Both the position numbers and the translations under genes were made by a program. DNA of 64,000 bases from Callipepla californica brunnescens. Lineage: Eukaryota > Chordata > Aves > Galliformes > Odontophoridae. Of this stretch, positions 41,174 through 52,800 are shown one piece after another (position 1 is the first letter of the stretch; every line of letters begins with the position of its first letter). The notes beneath the pieces were generated by a model that was not told where the DNA came from, ran no database searches, and worked only from the letters and a program-made list of their open reading frames with translations. The DNA lies in the NCBI GenBank assembly GCA_023055505.1, contig JALIRH010000048.1:3186166-3250165 (forward strand). The letters run 5' to 3'.

Positions 41174-41959
41174 ATGGAGCAATTGATTAAGGTACTCCTT
41201 TATTTGTCTAAGGACTATTGCGGCAAGAGTGCTCCTTCTAAGAAGGATGTGGCCGCGATCCTTATCTTCCTGGAAAAGGAGGGACCTTTAAACTTCCTCT
41301 ACGAGGTGTATGACCCCGGGCGGTGGGACGTGCTGACAGCAGCACTCTCCCAGAAAGCTATGCTGACTCAAAGGGCAGCGGAGTTAAAAACCTGGGGTTT
41401 GATTCTGGGGGCTTTACAGGCAGCAAGGGAAGAGAAGCCTGACGAAAACCTTGCCAGGGAGTTGCTGGGTTTGGATCCGGGCGGTGGGGAGTTGCTGCGG
41501 GCGGGAGGTTCTAACCCCTTCAGGAACCTGCCGCAAGACAAGACGGTGTCGGACACACCGACCACCCTCGGAACGACGATACCGGAAAAGAAGAAGGAAG
41601 AGTCGCCATCGTCGCCAACGGCACCACCCCCGTATCCTTGCATATATCCTTCTTTGCGTAACCTTACACCCCCAGCGGGGGAGGGGGGAGAAGTTAAACG
41701 GTCCGGAATGCTTGCTCTCTCTCTGGGGGTGGGGGAGTTGGGGCGGAGTGGAGCGCCTGCCGCTTCTCGAGAGGGGCGGGGTTGGCCGTCCTCGGTTACA
41801 CCCAGGGGTTGGCTGTCCCCGCCTACACCTGCGGGTGGGGGAGATGGAGAGAAACGAGGGTTGAGATCACCCCTCGCTTTAAATGTACTGGAGGCTTTGG
41901 TCCTGGGCTCACTCGGTGTGCCTTGGGATCCAGGACCTACCTTAGCAGGGGTTACTTGA
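41174..41959 (+). CDS. ERV gag 5' portion (matrix to start of capsid), open frame
   Basis: From the ATG in a GCCGGTATGG context, 261 codons stay open to TGA at 41957. The first 90 or so residues resemble alpharetrovirus matrix: YCGKSAPSKKDVAAIL, then LTAALSQKAMLTQRAAELKT and WGLILGALQAAREE. A proline-rich middle carries PPPY at about residues 151-154 (41624-41635), the late-budding motif that recruits NEDD4-type ligases in this virus group. Near the end, RGLRSPLALNVLEALVL recalls the beginning of capsid. The frame also opens 21 codons further upstream, but the ATG at 41174 matches the family start. It ends where the inverted piece begins, so capsid and nucleocapsid are lost. Confidence 0.8.
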   Translation: MEQLIKVLLYLSKDYCGKSAPSKKDVAAILIFLEKEGPLNFLYEVYDPGRWDVLTAALSQKAMLTQRAAELKTWGLILGALQAAREEKPDENLARELLGLDPGGGELLRAGGSNPFRNLPQDKTVSDTPTTLGTTIPEKKKEESPSSPTAPPPYPCIYPSLRNLTPPAGEGGEVKRSGMLALSLGVGELGRSGAPAASREGRGWPSSVTPRGWLSPPTPAGGGDGEKRGLRSPLALNVLEALVLGSLGVPWDPGPTLAGVT

Positions 41960-41984
41960 CAATTGCTGGAGCCCAGCACAACTG

Positions 41985-42160
41985 CCAGCTATGCAAATAA
42001 AGGAGAGAGGCTTTGATCATGTCAGTGATGGATGGATCTGCATTCTTTAGGGATTGTAAAACTTTCTGACTGTCCGCACTTGCATTTTTTACAGCTAATT
42101 GCTTAGATGGGTCATTAAATGTAACATAGGGCTCGGCAGTTCCCTTGCTTGATTGGTAGA
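41985..42160 (-). pseudogene. Inverted retroviral capsid fragment
   Basis: The - strand reads AEPYVTFNDPSKQLAVKNAS, then VLQSLKNADPSITDMIKASL. This resembles the major homology region and following helix of a retroviral capsid (E-Y-x-F-x-RL pattern, then QSL-NA(N/D)). It faces opposite to the gag before it and the env-like block after it. The RL of the motif is replaced by PS. No gag frame extends from it in either direction. Confidence 0.55.
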
Positions 42161-42194
42161 AATGAGTCATCAGATAAATTAGTATCAGTATGTG

Positions 42195-44613
42195 CGGGTC
42201 GTTAGGAGGTTGTTGTGTGTTTCTTCTATTTCAATAGTAGATCAAATGTGAATTAGACAAGAGTTGATGTTAGCAAAGTTGGAGTCAGTCTATGGAAATA
42301 GTACTTTTAATGTATTAAGAACGCATGGTTATGATGTTATTAGCCTATCAATTAGCTTTTTCTTAGTTTGCCAAGACAAAACCTGGAAAGGAATCCCAGG
42401 CAAAGGGATGACCCTGTACTAGAGAATGATACACTCTCTTTCATCCACTAATCAGAATTTTAAAAATATGATTATGCATCACTTGAGACAAAAGTACACA
42501 CTATCTTACTTCAATTCAACATATGATTCTAACAGAGAATCTTGAATAAATAGCACTCATATTAGGAACCTAAAGGCCCCTGATAGAAGAACGATCTTGG
42601 GAAGAAACAAAGTATTCTGATAGCTATAAGGCAACTGATATTTATGACTGTAAGTATCTTTAAAGAGAGCTAACCTTTATAGTTTATTCTATTTTGCAAG
42701 CAGGAGTTCCATTTGGGCTCAGCATCACACACTGGCCATGCGGATGCGGTGTACAAATGGATAAACTCTGCAGACCCTGAGAAGAATAAAAGCAGGAGAG
42801 AATCTGTGATGGGTGAGAGAGGAAAAGTGCACCTTGAAGCAGGGGACGCCCTGCTGGCACTGCCTATCTCATCCACCACCAGCATGTCTCTCTGTCTCTC
42901 TTTTCTGGTGGTTTGCCATTTCTCAAGGGTCAATAGCTAATAATGCACTTGCTTAGGGAGTTTCTGTTTCTCGCTTACGCTTGTCTAAAATGGATGTCTG
43001 CGTGTGTGTGAGTGTGTGTATGTTGACTAAAAACTCTAACCCTTCGTGTTGCTTTAAATGTGCAGTTTGCTTGCTTCTGCTCTAGAGATGTCTTGTCTCT
43101 TAGATCCAGCATACCCTGAAAGAGCACCACTCAAGCTTCAGCCACAATTACCAAGTTAGAATGTTAGCTGGCAAAGGAAAGTAATATCACTAGTAATGCT
43201 CTAGCAGGCTTACCTGCTGTTGATTCTATGTGACATGCAACTTTATTCCTTCTAATCAGTTACTGATACACAAAGAATGGGACCCTCAGGGATTCTTTTC
43301 CAGGTTGCAAGAACCTTTAGCCATGGGTGAAATGTGTGTTTGTTCACTTCTTATTAAGTTTAAGAATATTTCTTGTCTTTACAATGTGATTGCCTTCTCT
43401 CTTTCTTACATTCAACAATATTGTTAAAGAGTGTAATTAGTTTGTAGTATGTGATCTATATGCGCTGCAGCATCCCTTGCAGTCTTCTCTATCAGCATTA
43501 AGATGTAATCAGTGGTTGTTATCAGATGTGTTACCACAATGAGATGGGATGAACACGAAAGGCCACCAGTTATTGGCTGATGCACTTGCTGCCACCCAAG
43601 TTGATACCTCTCTAGCTCTCAGTTGCATCCAAGCCCAAATATGGATGCAATCCATGGTAGCAGCAATTGTGAGGGAAGGTGAAGGAGGTACTCTGCCTAC
43701 AGAAATCTGAAAGGTGATTTGGGATAATGCGAACGAATTTGAAAGGAAATTTCAATCTTGGTGACATTTAGTCAGTTTTACTTTTGATCCTGTAACTAAC
43801 TATGCTACAGCTTTTGTTTTAACAATACAAAATGCTTCGGTGTTTTCTATATATCTTATCATTGCACTGGGGTTAAATCATGACAGGGTTGTGCTCTATC
43901 CAATCGAGCAACAAATATGGGTGCTTCAGAAGAAAGGAAGATGGCAAACTGTGGATGTTAGCTCATGTGCTGTACGAGAACAATGAGGATTTATCTGTGA
44001 AGGTAACACCATTAAGTCTCAGGACATCTGTTTGGACACTAAGCAGAACATTTGTCATTTTGATATGCATCCCAATGCAACATTCGGAACGGTGCTTATA
44101 TGTATTGGAAAGGGATGTGCTTGTATGAGATCGTCTTCTAGTACCATACTTGCAGATGATATCACTGTAGATGCTAGTAATCATTCAAATTTCTGTGTTT
44201 GTAACTTTACTGGTATTCTAGGGTGTGATTTTAACTATGCAGCTCCAGTTACATCTCACTAGTTGCTGCAGTCGAACTACATGCTGATTCAGGACTTAGA
44301 GCCTGCACCAATCGGAATGAGTCTCGCTTTGGTAAAGAAACTTTTGCAACATGATGATCTGTGCCAACTCTTAAAACATATTTGAGACAATGGACAGAAA
44401 ACCTTGATTACTGTGCACCATGATGTGGAAGAGCTTCATCACGTCTTAGAGAGAGTGAAGAAGGATGGAGAACACCACTGGTGGGAAGCCTTTTTGGATG
44501 GTCCCCAACAGCAAATGGAATCTTTAATTTTGTGTTGCATCCAGTAGTAATTGTGTTAGGTTTAATTCTGATTTGCTTACTGCTCGTGATTGCATTATAC
44601 TTGAAAGTATGAT
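42195..44613 (+). pseudogene. ERV env-like region ending in a membrane anchor
   Basis: The 5' part (42.19-43.4 kb) is the sister of the reverse element at 5.5-6.7 kb. The 3' part (43.5-44.61 kb) translates in one main frame with a few stops. It has a Cys-rich segment (QNICHF, IGKGCACMRS, FCVCNFTGILGCDF), a helical stretch (VHHDVEELHHVLERVKKDGE) and then a hydrophobic anchor at 44541-44610 (VVIVLGLILICLLLVIALYL) followed by a stop. Cys-rich ectodomain, helix and single anchor together look like a retroviral surface/transmembrane glycoprotein. I did not recognise a close family. In-frame stops and a frameshift show it is inactive. Confidence 0.6.
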
Positions 44614-44888
44614 GGATGTTCAGATGCCTGTCTCAGATAGAGAGATCATTGAGTGGAAATGTCACTTATCACTTTGCTTAAAAACTCATATTTAGAATGA
44701 TAGATTGTTAAGCTGACAGAATAAGAATTACTAGGTAAGGTAGAATAGGATTGCTAGGAAGGTTGCGTTTGTGATGTAACGGGTAAAGGCTTGCACCGAG
44801 AGGACAATGGCATGTTTAGGCGTAGACGGGGCTTTCGGGATGTACGCGGTTAGGGTCCTCTCGGGTTGTAGTAGATTTGCTTAAGCAT

Positions 44889-44900
44889 GGGGAGGGGGAA
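44889..44900 (+). promoter_or_regulatory. Retroviral polypurine tract
   Basis: GGGGAGGGGGAA sits directly before TGTAGTTAAC at 44902, the expected layout for plus-strand priming at the 5' edge of a 3' LTR. The tract and the following AATGTAGT are very like those of alpharetroviruses. Confidence 0.75.
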
Positions 44901-44901
44901 A

Positions 44902-45260
44902 TGTAGTTAACTAAAAACTTGGAAAGAAGCTGTGGCGGTCACCAGACAGCAACAGGACCCTCAGGGGCCCCTTGACTCCTGGGAAACCATGGTAACACTA
45001 TCTTGAAGATAAGAGAAGAAGAACAAGTAAGGCCAAATATGGAGAAGACAAGACATGCCACAGATCTATTGGGTAGAGATAACCGTAGCATAGGTGATTG
45101 GTAGTACTGTGATGAAGAAGGTTGTAAGAAGAGTGTGTTGCTAACAATAGACGCCATTTGCTGCTCACCGCATCGGTGTATGGATGCAGTCATTTGGCCC
45201 GGTCAGGCGGGTCTTGTGCACAGACTCTAGAGGGACCGTAAATCGTAGGATACACGTTGG
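44902..45260 (+). mobile_element. Alpharetrovirus-like 3' LTR
   Basis: Starts TGTAGTTAAC after the polypurine tract. Near 45147 it holds ACAATAGACGCCATTTGC and CTCACCGCATCGGTGTATGG, closely resembling the U3/R junction of alpharetrovirus LTRs (AATAAACGCCATTT, then CACC-CATTGGTGT). Here the poly-A hexamer reads AATAGA, so the signal is weakened. The 3' boundary was not found: no clean CA end with an inverted match to TGTAGTT, and no target-site duplication. The end near 45260 is an estimate from where CpG-bearing sequence stops. Confidence 0.65.
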
Positions 45261-45412
45261 GAAAGGCAACAAAAGGATAAAGGCAACAATTTTATGGGAT
45301 GAAAAAGACTGAAAATCTCACAAATCTTACCTCCCTGAAATACATCAGCTGAGTAGTTTAAATGTGTTCTTCTTGATGCAATAGCTTGTGCAAAAAATAT
45401 TCTAAGAAGGCC

Positions 45413-46245
45413 TTAGAATCATAGAATATCCTGATATGAGGGGGAACCACAAAGAATCATTGAGTCCAACTCCCAGTTCTGCATAAGAACACCCAAATCC
45501 AAACCATATGTCTGAGAGTGTTGTCCAAATGCTCCTCGGTCTCCAGCAGCCTGGGGCTGTGCCCACTACCCTGGGAGACTGTTCTGGGGCCTGATCACCC
45601 TCTGGGGAGAAAGGGTTTCCTATCACTCAACCTGAGTCTCTCCCGATGCAGCTCCAAGCCATTCCCTCAGCCTTGTCATTGAGAGAGCAAAGATCAGCAC
45701 TGTCCCTCTACTCCTCTCATGAGGAGCTGTAGGCTGTGATGAGACCTCAAATCAGCTTCCTCTTCTCTGGGCTGAAAAAACCAAGGGTCCTCAGCTACTC
45801 CTCATCTGTCTTCCCCTCCAGACCCTCCCTCATCTTCATACCCCATTTGGATGCTCTCTAATAGCTAACGTCCATTTTATTTTGTGGCATCCAAAACTGC
45901 AGGCAGCGCTCAAGGTGAGGCTGCACAGCTCAGAGCAGAGTGGGACAATACCTTCCCTCATCCAGCTGGCAGTATGGGCCTGACACACCCCAGAGAACGG
46001 TTGGCCCTTTTGGCTGCCAGGGAATGCTGCTGACTCAACTTCAACGTGACATCAATCAGAACCCCTAGATCCCTTTCCATGGGGGTGGTCTTCTTCCTCT
46101 TGTCCCCCTGTCTGTACATATATTCTGGGTCGCTCTGATTCAAGCGCAGAATCCAGCTATAGTATTTCCACCCTGTTCTAAGGGATGCTTGGCAGGTGTA
46201 TGAGGCCAGCTCTTCCACAGTGGGAGAGGACCTGATCTCAATCAT
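45413..46245 (-). mobile_element. CR1 LINE fragment, reverse orientation
   Basis: The + strand starts with the complement of a CR1 3' tail (AGAATCATAGAATATCCTGA) and continues through typical CR1 3' UTR and ORF2 text. On the - strand, the piece near 46060-45985 reads LGVLIDVTLKLSQQ then HSLAAKRANRSLGCV. It is 5'-truncated near 46245. It is a different CR1 subfamily from the 8.0 kb copy, judged by its 3' end. Confidence 0.88.
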
Positions 46246-46683
46246 TATTAGACATCAGAGAAACTTAAAGGGGGAAATATTTAGAATGGCTCAGTCATAG
46301 TTAAGGCTTTAATCTGAAAATTCATCTTGTAAGGTGACAGAGAATTAAATTACGAAACCCAGTTTTGTAGGAAGCCAGGCATCATTGGCTCAGAAACTGT
46401 GGCACAGCTTGTTTTAATAGAGATGAAGCCTTCATCATTATGAAGAGCCTTGTGAGTATTCTAAAGGCTAGAAACCAGTTATTAAAGGAACACAAAACAT
46501 GTTCTTATAGCCTAAATTAATGTGACTTGGAATGGAAAATGGACTGATTCATGATTCTCAATTTTGCTGAATTCACCATCACCAGCACTTTTAAAATGAA
46601 GAACACTGTTTCCCCTAAAAAAAAAACCACTATATTTTGGGGTAGAAGTAATACAAGACAGCTCTAAGAATGTATTTTTTTGC

Positions 46684-46703
46684 AAAAAAAAAAAAAAAAA
46701 AAA
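46684..46703. repeat. Poly-A run
   Basis: About 20 adenines, followed by an A-rich stretch. Confidence 0.9.
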
Positions 46704-47844
46704 TTAAAAATGCGAACAGATGGTTATAGCAACTCTGCCTGGCCTCGTACATCATGAATTTTAAGCAAAACTAGCAGTGTGTCAGGCATATGCACTGGAG
46801 GTATGTGTCTAAGTATGTAGCATACATCCTTGTGTTGTTTCACTGAAGGACATAATCAACATGTCCTGTAATGAGCTATATCTACAGAGCAGTAACCTAG
46901 CATGAGATCAGATCATCTTCACAAAACTTTGGCAGAAGACCAAATCCACACCTTCTATCTGCTTCATTAACAAATACCTTTCTTTAGTTTATTTAACCTC
47001 TATTCATGGTGACAGAACTTTAAGGACTTCGGAGTGGACTAACATGGCAATATGAAGTGATCTCTCGTAGAAAGGTCAGGCAGACAGTCTGGGACTGCTC
47101 TATTTATCCAACTTACATCTACAAAGTTTGCAGACTGCTTTTTTGCCGCTATGTCACTGTGGCAAATTTGATCTGCACATCTGCAGGCTCAGAGGTGAAG
47201 GCTGCGGCATTCCAGTGCCACACCTCTTCCTTTCAGGAATCTGATGAGCTCATTAATACAAAAAGAATGGCTCTTACAAAGGCCAGGAGACAAAAGTTCA
47301 TTAAGTCCCAACACGTTAAAGACAGAAGGTAAAATCATTCCTAAACTAAGTCCTGAAGGAGAATTCTAAAGGAAGGTGTAACAAGATTGTTGCTGGCTCA
47401 TTTTCTTATATCTATCCTCAATGTGAAGAATTCTGAGCATAACAAAGATAGAATTCTAGGTCATCTCTATGTTGCTTTTCTCATGTTGCACTGAATAGTT
47501 ATCCCACGTCTTCTGATGTCTAACACCTCACTTAAGAACTTAACTTGGATCTCCACACACTTATTTTGAAGGAATTAACCAATTTTTCTTCTGTCACCAG
47601 GAGAGTTAATAAGAAAACACACAGTCATGGCCTACCAAAGCAACAGATCGTTGTTTCCTTTTTGACCTGCTGTGAGTTATGTTCTATATACTGAAATACA
47701 TCTTAAACACATCTCAGATATGTTTAATATTAATTCCATGTTTTCAGACAATTACTGAGTTTTTAAAGGGACCCTCCTTCTTCCTCCACTAGAAAAGCAC
47801 AGAAAATTTTGTTAGATAAGGCTGAGCAATTTGCGAAGTTTCTA

Positions 47845-48295
47845 CAATGAAATGACCAAGCCAGTAGATAGCAGGAGAGCAGTGGATATTATCTACCTGG
47901 ACTTCAGTCAGGCCTTTGACACTGTCTCCCATAAGATCCTCATATATTCATATAGGTGCTGGATAGAAGACAGTGAGGTGGACTGAAGGCTGACAAGGGA
48001 TCTTATCAATGCTTATAAATATCGAAAGAGTGGGTGTCGAGCAGATGGGGCAAGGCTTTTTACAGTGGTGTCCAGTGAAAGGACAAGAGAAAACAGGCAC
48101 AAACCGGAACAGAGACCAACCTGAGGAAAAGCTTTACTTTGAGGGTTATAGAGCATTGGAACAAACTGCTCAGGGAGGCTGTGGAGACTCCTTCTCTGGA
48201 GATATTCAAAACCTGCCTGGACACTTACCTGTGCTGGACTCAATGAGCTTGAGAGGTCCCTCCTAGCTTCTATGATTATCTGATTCTGTGAATTT
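47845..48295 (+). mobile_element. CR1 LINE fragment with internal deletion
   Basis: Begins with the reverse-transcriptase region (GTGGATATTATCTACCTGGA, then CTTCAGTCAGGCCTTTGACA). At about 47955 it jumps to sequence from further along and then to the 3' part (AACAAACTGCTCAGGGAGGC, GATATTCAAAACCTGCCTGG). It ends near 48295 with a degraded CR1 tail. Roughly two thirds of the expected interval is missing inside the copy. Confidence 0.85.
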
Positions 48296-49811
48296 TAAAG
48301 GAAATCTGTAACACTCATTTAAGAAACCGCTAGCCCTTCTTAAGAAGCCCTGATTGGAAAGCATATGGAAAGTGAGCTGGTCCAGCAGGTCTGCTTGCAG
48401 ACTGTCATAAAATACAAGAGGGTGTTCAAAAATGTGTAAAATGCTCACACATCAACTGATAACTGAAAATAGGCATTAAACAAACAACAACAAAAACAAA
48501 AAAGAACGGAAATTGATTTTCAGGAATAAAAACAAGCTGGTAGAAATCAAATTCCACTAATGGTTTAAAATCCTGAGCTAGTAATGCTTCTCTTCAGATG
48601 ACGATCTACAGCCTTCATTTATATAGTTTTATTCATCTTGGCATCTGAGTTTCATATAGTGCATGTGTTTCAATAAATTGACCTGTCAATTTATTATTAA
48701 ACAGTGCAGAAATTTTATGCCCAAAGAAGCCAGTGTACTGATGGCTCCAACCAGTGCTAGCCCTACTTTTCTCTTCTGGTTCTATCTCCAAATGGAACAC
48801 GTTCTATTACTGAGTACTAAAGAGAAACCACAAGAAAGAGAGCTACTGCTTACACATGATGGAAATGTGAACTCTCAGTGTCCTCTTAAGTTTTTGGAGC
48901 TCATGCATTCTGAATTAGCGATTAAACCTCAAACCATTTATGTACCAGAAACTGAAAAATAAAGAGGTAAACCTCATTGCTGCTTTATTTAACCTAGTCA
49001 AATCCTTCAAAAGTTCTTGTCTCTGACCTAGCTGAGTTGTATTTTCACCCGAATTGTCTTTTCATCTTGTTTATATCCCGTCCAGAAGAAAACTGTTAGG
49101 TATGGCTATGACACTAACTGTGTCACAGAGCAAAAGATCATACTTTCATGAGGGGAGCTGCAGGCTGTTCTACTTAATCCAGAAAAATCATAGGCAAAGT
49201 TGATATAGATAACGGACATTCACAGCACTCCTTCAAGTTTCCTTACAATACAATCCATCAAACAGTTGCTTCCAGAAGGACTCCCTGGTTTAAGCACACT
49301 GTGGCTCCTACTAATTGCTCACGCAGAGAAACAGTTACTGCATTTGCACGCACTACCTCTGAGTTAAAAAGCCCTCACAGGACTGGATATGTATGAAGAA
49401 TCACACCAAGGCACCTGCAGTGGCTCCTTGCACATCAACTGAGCTGCATCAGAAGTTATTACTGCAGATACAGAATTGAGAAGATCTGTTTCTGGGACCT
49501 CCACTGCATGGAGTCATCACAGGTATGGCAGCCTTGGTGCCACGGGCTACCTGAGAACCAGAGAATCCAGGCATTTGAAAAGGAAAACTGTCTTCCAGTT
49601 CTGTCTTTCAAGCTAACGTGGAGATCAGTAAAGTAGACAGGCATCAAATTTGTGCCATGTGTCACTCTGACAATAGCAAAGACGTTACGCAAACTGTAGT
49701 CTTTTAGAAGAGGAGGAATGTGACAGAGTGCTGGAGTGCTTGTCTCTGCTTGCAGAGCTAACAGGCTCATAAATTATAATGTACAGTTCTCCTCCTTTGG
49801 GATAACCCCTT

Positions 49812-49813
<2 letters not shown>

Positions 49814-49844
<31 letters not shown>

Positions 49845-49873
49845 AACCACAAATAAATAAATAAAAAATAAAA
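49814..49873. repeat. Poly-A followed by (AAAT)n simple repeat
   Basis: 29 adenines at 49814-49842, then AAAT repeats at 49851-49873. No retrogene or SINE body was recognised upstream on either strand. Confidence 0.9.
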
Positions 49874-52800
49874 GCCTTTGATTTCTTAGTCAGACCTTTT
49901 GGAAAAGCTAGGGGGACACTTTGTAAACTTTCAAGTTGGTGAAGTTTTATATCCTGCATGATTTCTGTTTGCTTTCCATGGCTTTGCCAGAGGAAACACT
50001 ATAGATTTAGTCATTTGCCAGACAAGAGAGCCATAAAAGCACAAGCCAAATGACTGCACGTTTTCCTTTAACGGCTAACTGAGAATACTGAAGCTCCAAT
50101 AACTGACTTAGTCAAAGGTAGCATATCCTTTCCAGTCTGTCCGGGGTATTGCAGCACAAGAGAGACTGCTTATCATAAACTCACTGGTAACCACCCAGGA
50201 ATGTTTACACCATGTTATGAAGCATGACACGGATACCCTTAAGCAAGCTAACTACAAACAGGTCATCTGTAGTGCAGACCCACGTGGTTTTACAACTTCA
50301 GGTCCAGAAGCTGCACATTGCAGTTGCACCATGCTTCATTTCTGCCAACGATCCCCACCTTTTAGGATAAGGTTCCTCGACTGGATAAGCTAAGAAATGT
50401 CTGTGTCAAAATTCAGCCATACAATCAATTGTTTGGTGGTCTGTTTTACGTCTCACTCTGCAAAACATTGAACAACTTCTTATTAATCCCACTGAAAATT
50501 GACAGTTCTGATGCAGCGCTAGGAACATGCAGAATTATTTGTGGCAGACCTGGACCTTTGTTTGCACTGCTGTTCTCTGAACCCTAGAAAAAGTTTTGAC
50601 TTTTTCATTATGAATCCTTCCAATACAATAAAATGATTTGAGCTTCTAGTCCACCTTTTCTGGAATGCAAGTAGTGAAACAATGTAAAAAGCTTCCTTCA
50701 GCTGTACAGAAGATGCTGAACATATATTTCTCTATTTTTTTTTATTAAGCAAATATTATTTCATAGATGGTGGATAGGTCAATATTTTTCTCATTCTCCA
50801 CAATTTCATGATTTTACAGAGATCTGGAAAAATATTCCCGTCCCAGCTTGGGACCAACTAGCAAACTTAACATTGCCTTTCTCCATATAAATGTGTATAT
50901 TCAGACCAGATAAATGTAAATCTTTCCACTTCCTTCTTTCCGCATTGTAACGTAACAGTTAGCTAACACAGTGAAATGAAAAATGACTGTGAAGGGACAA
51001 ATGAAACTTAGCTTTCAGAACAACTCAGGGAAAGAACTACACAAAGAGAAACACCATTTATACGTAAAAACCCACACAAAACAGCAACATAAACAGGTCA
51101 GAGTGATTCACTGAACAGAATTCTGCTTTTGTGGATTTTACCTTCCTTTGCTCTGCTTCATGCAAGGTGGAGACATATACAGATTTTCATGTGAATACTC
51201 CCATCGTTGGGCAAATTCAGTAAACAGTATTGCAAAAGACTACATGGCGTTAAGCAAGGGGGAAAAAGCACCAACTTCCATAAAATCACAAAGAAACATC
51301 CTCCAACCAAACTAATTATGAAAGCAGTGCTAGGCAATATGATCCAGAGAATGCAAAAGGAGAAGAGGCTGTAGGAGACAACCCTTTTTTCAACCCTTCT
51401 GATGCTGCCATTTGGATCTTCAAACAAACTTGAAACCAAGGCACCCGAAAGTGAACTTGTCACCAGTAAATGACAGAAAGCCAAGAATACGATAAATACA
51501 AAGCAGAAACTTTACAAAAAGCAAACGAATGCTGTAGGAACTCAGTTAGGGAGAATGCTTTTTTCTCCTTCACTTTGGTTTGCCTTTAATCTTCCAATTC
51601 CTCCCGACTTTTAATAAATTATTAACCAGCTGTTTAGGCAGGCTCATTGTGATACAGCCATACATCAAACTTAATAGGAAAATCAAAGTTTACTTCAGTA
51701 TGGAAGGCACGGAGAGAGATCACAGTACAGCAGCAAGAAGGTACTTCAGTAACATACTCTCTTCACAGTGAAATGGTTTTATAAAATGATTGCAGCTATT
51801 TATTTTAATATCATTCTTGTCCAGAAGATTTACAATAGTGCTGGAGAAGTCATGCAAACGTAATTTATTTAAAGGAAGACATTGTTAGTAATTAAAATTT
51901 ATAGTGTAATGTAAAATTAAATGCTTTGGTTTTCTATGGTGCCTTTCATCTGTGAATTTCAAAGCAGTTTAGAGCATTAGTATACATCAAATGGATTTCA
52001 AGTTGATTACAGACTAGGAAATTTCTTCAGACTGAAACCGAGGCAAAGGGGTAATGATCTAGCTTTTAAAACCAGCTGAATGTTTCTGGATGCTTACTCT
52101 GAGATGTGCTATATCTGATCTGCTTTTCAGAGGATGATTTTTAGCACTTAGCATAAACAGGTCCCTTAAAGATGACTGTCAAATTGCTCTAAATTCATGA
52201 CTTCTGCAAATGCAGACCCACACAGCCAATCCATTTGAGTCAAGCCACAAAATTAAATGCAGTCTTTCTGAATCCCTTAACAGAACAGGTATGGGGCTAT
52301 ATCCAGGTTACCTGCCACAACATCTGAAATATTAAAGTGATCTACGTTTCACCGAGCCACATGTTCCTCACAGCTACCTTCAATCCGTGAGAGGAGTACT
52401 GGCTATTTTCAGAACTCCTCTTTGACTACATTCTGAATACAACTCATTTGATCATGAGGCAATTTGTCATATCCTTTAAAAAGACTTGAAGCAAGTTATT
52501 GTCCACGTGGCAGGATTAATAGTGCTTTGTTTCCTTCAGATCTGCCTGATGGCCCTGCATTGCCATACCACAGTAACTCCAGTTTATATCTTATACACAT
52601 CTCTGCCACTGCTTCCCACACTTTGGAGTATCTCCACTTTCTTTCTTCTGCCTTCCCTGAGCATTCACAGTTCTCCCTCACATCTACCAGACAAGGTGGT
52701 ATCGCTGGTTTGTGGCCTGCACTCTTGGTGGACCTCAGCTCACTGGAGTAAGCTGGCCAGCCAAAGGGCCAGGCAGAATAGGCAACTGCTGAGCTCTTCA

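Larger units (their letters stand above)
41112..45260 (+). mobile_element. Composite endogenous retrovirus, alpharetrovirus-like ends with an env-like middle
   Basis: Order on the + strand: short CpG-bearing leader (41112-41173), gag 5' part (41174-41959), an inverted capsid-like fragment (41985-42160, - strand), env-like region (42195-44613), polypurine tract (44889-44900) and 3' LTR (from 44902). Protease, pol and the 5' LTR are absent. GC and CpG are high in gag and in the LTR flank but low in the env-like block, so the parts have different histories. The right end near 45260 is estimated. Confidence 0.75.

Noticed and set aside
41368..41979. 203-codon open frame on the - strand opposite gag
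   Set aside because: Shadow of the GC-rich gag frame on the other strand; it has no domain of its own.
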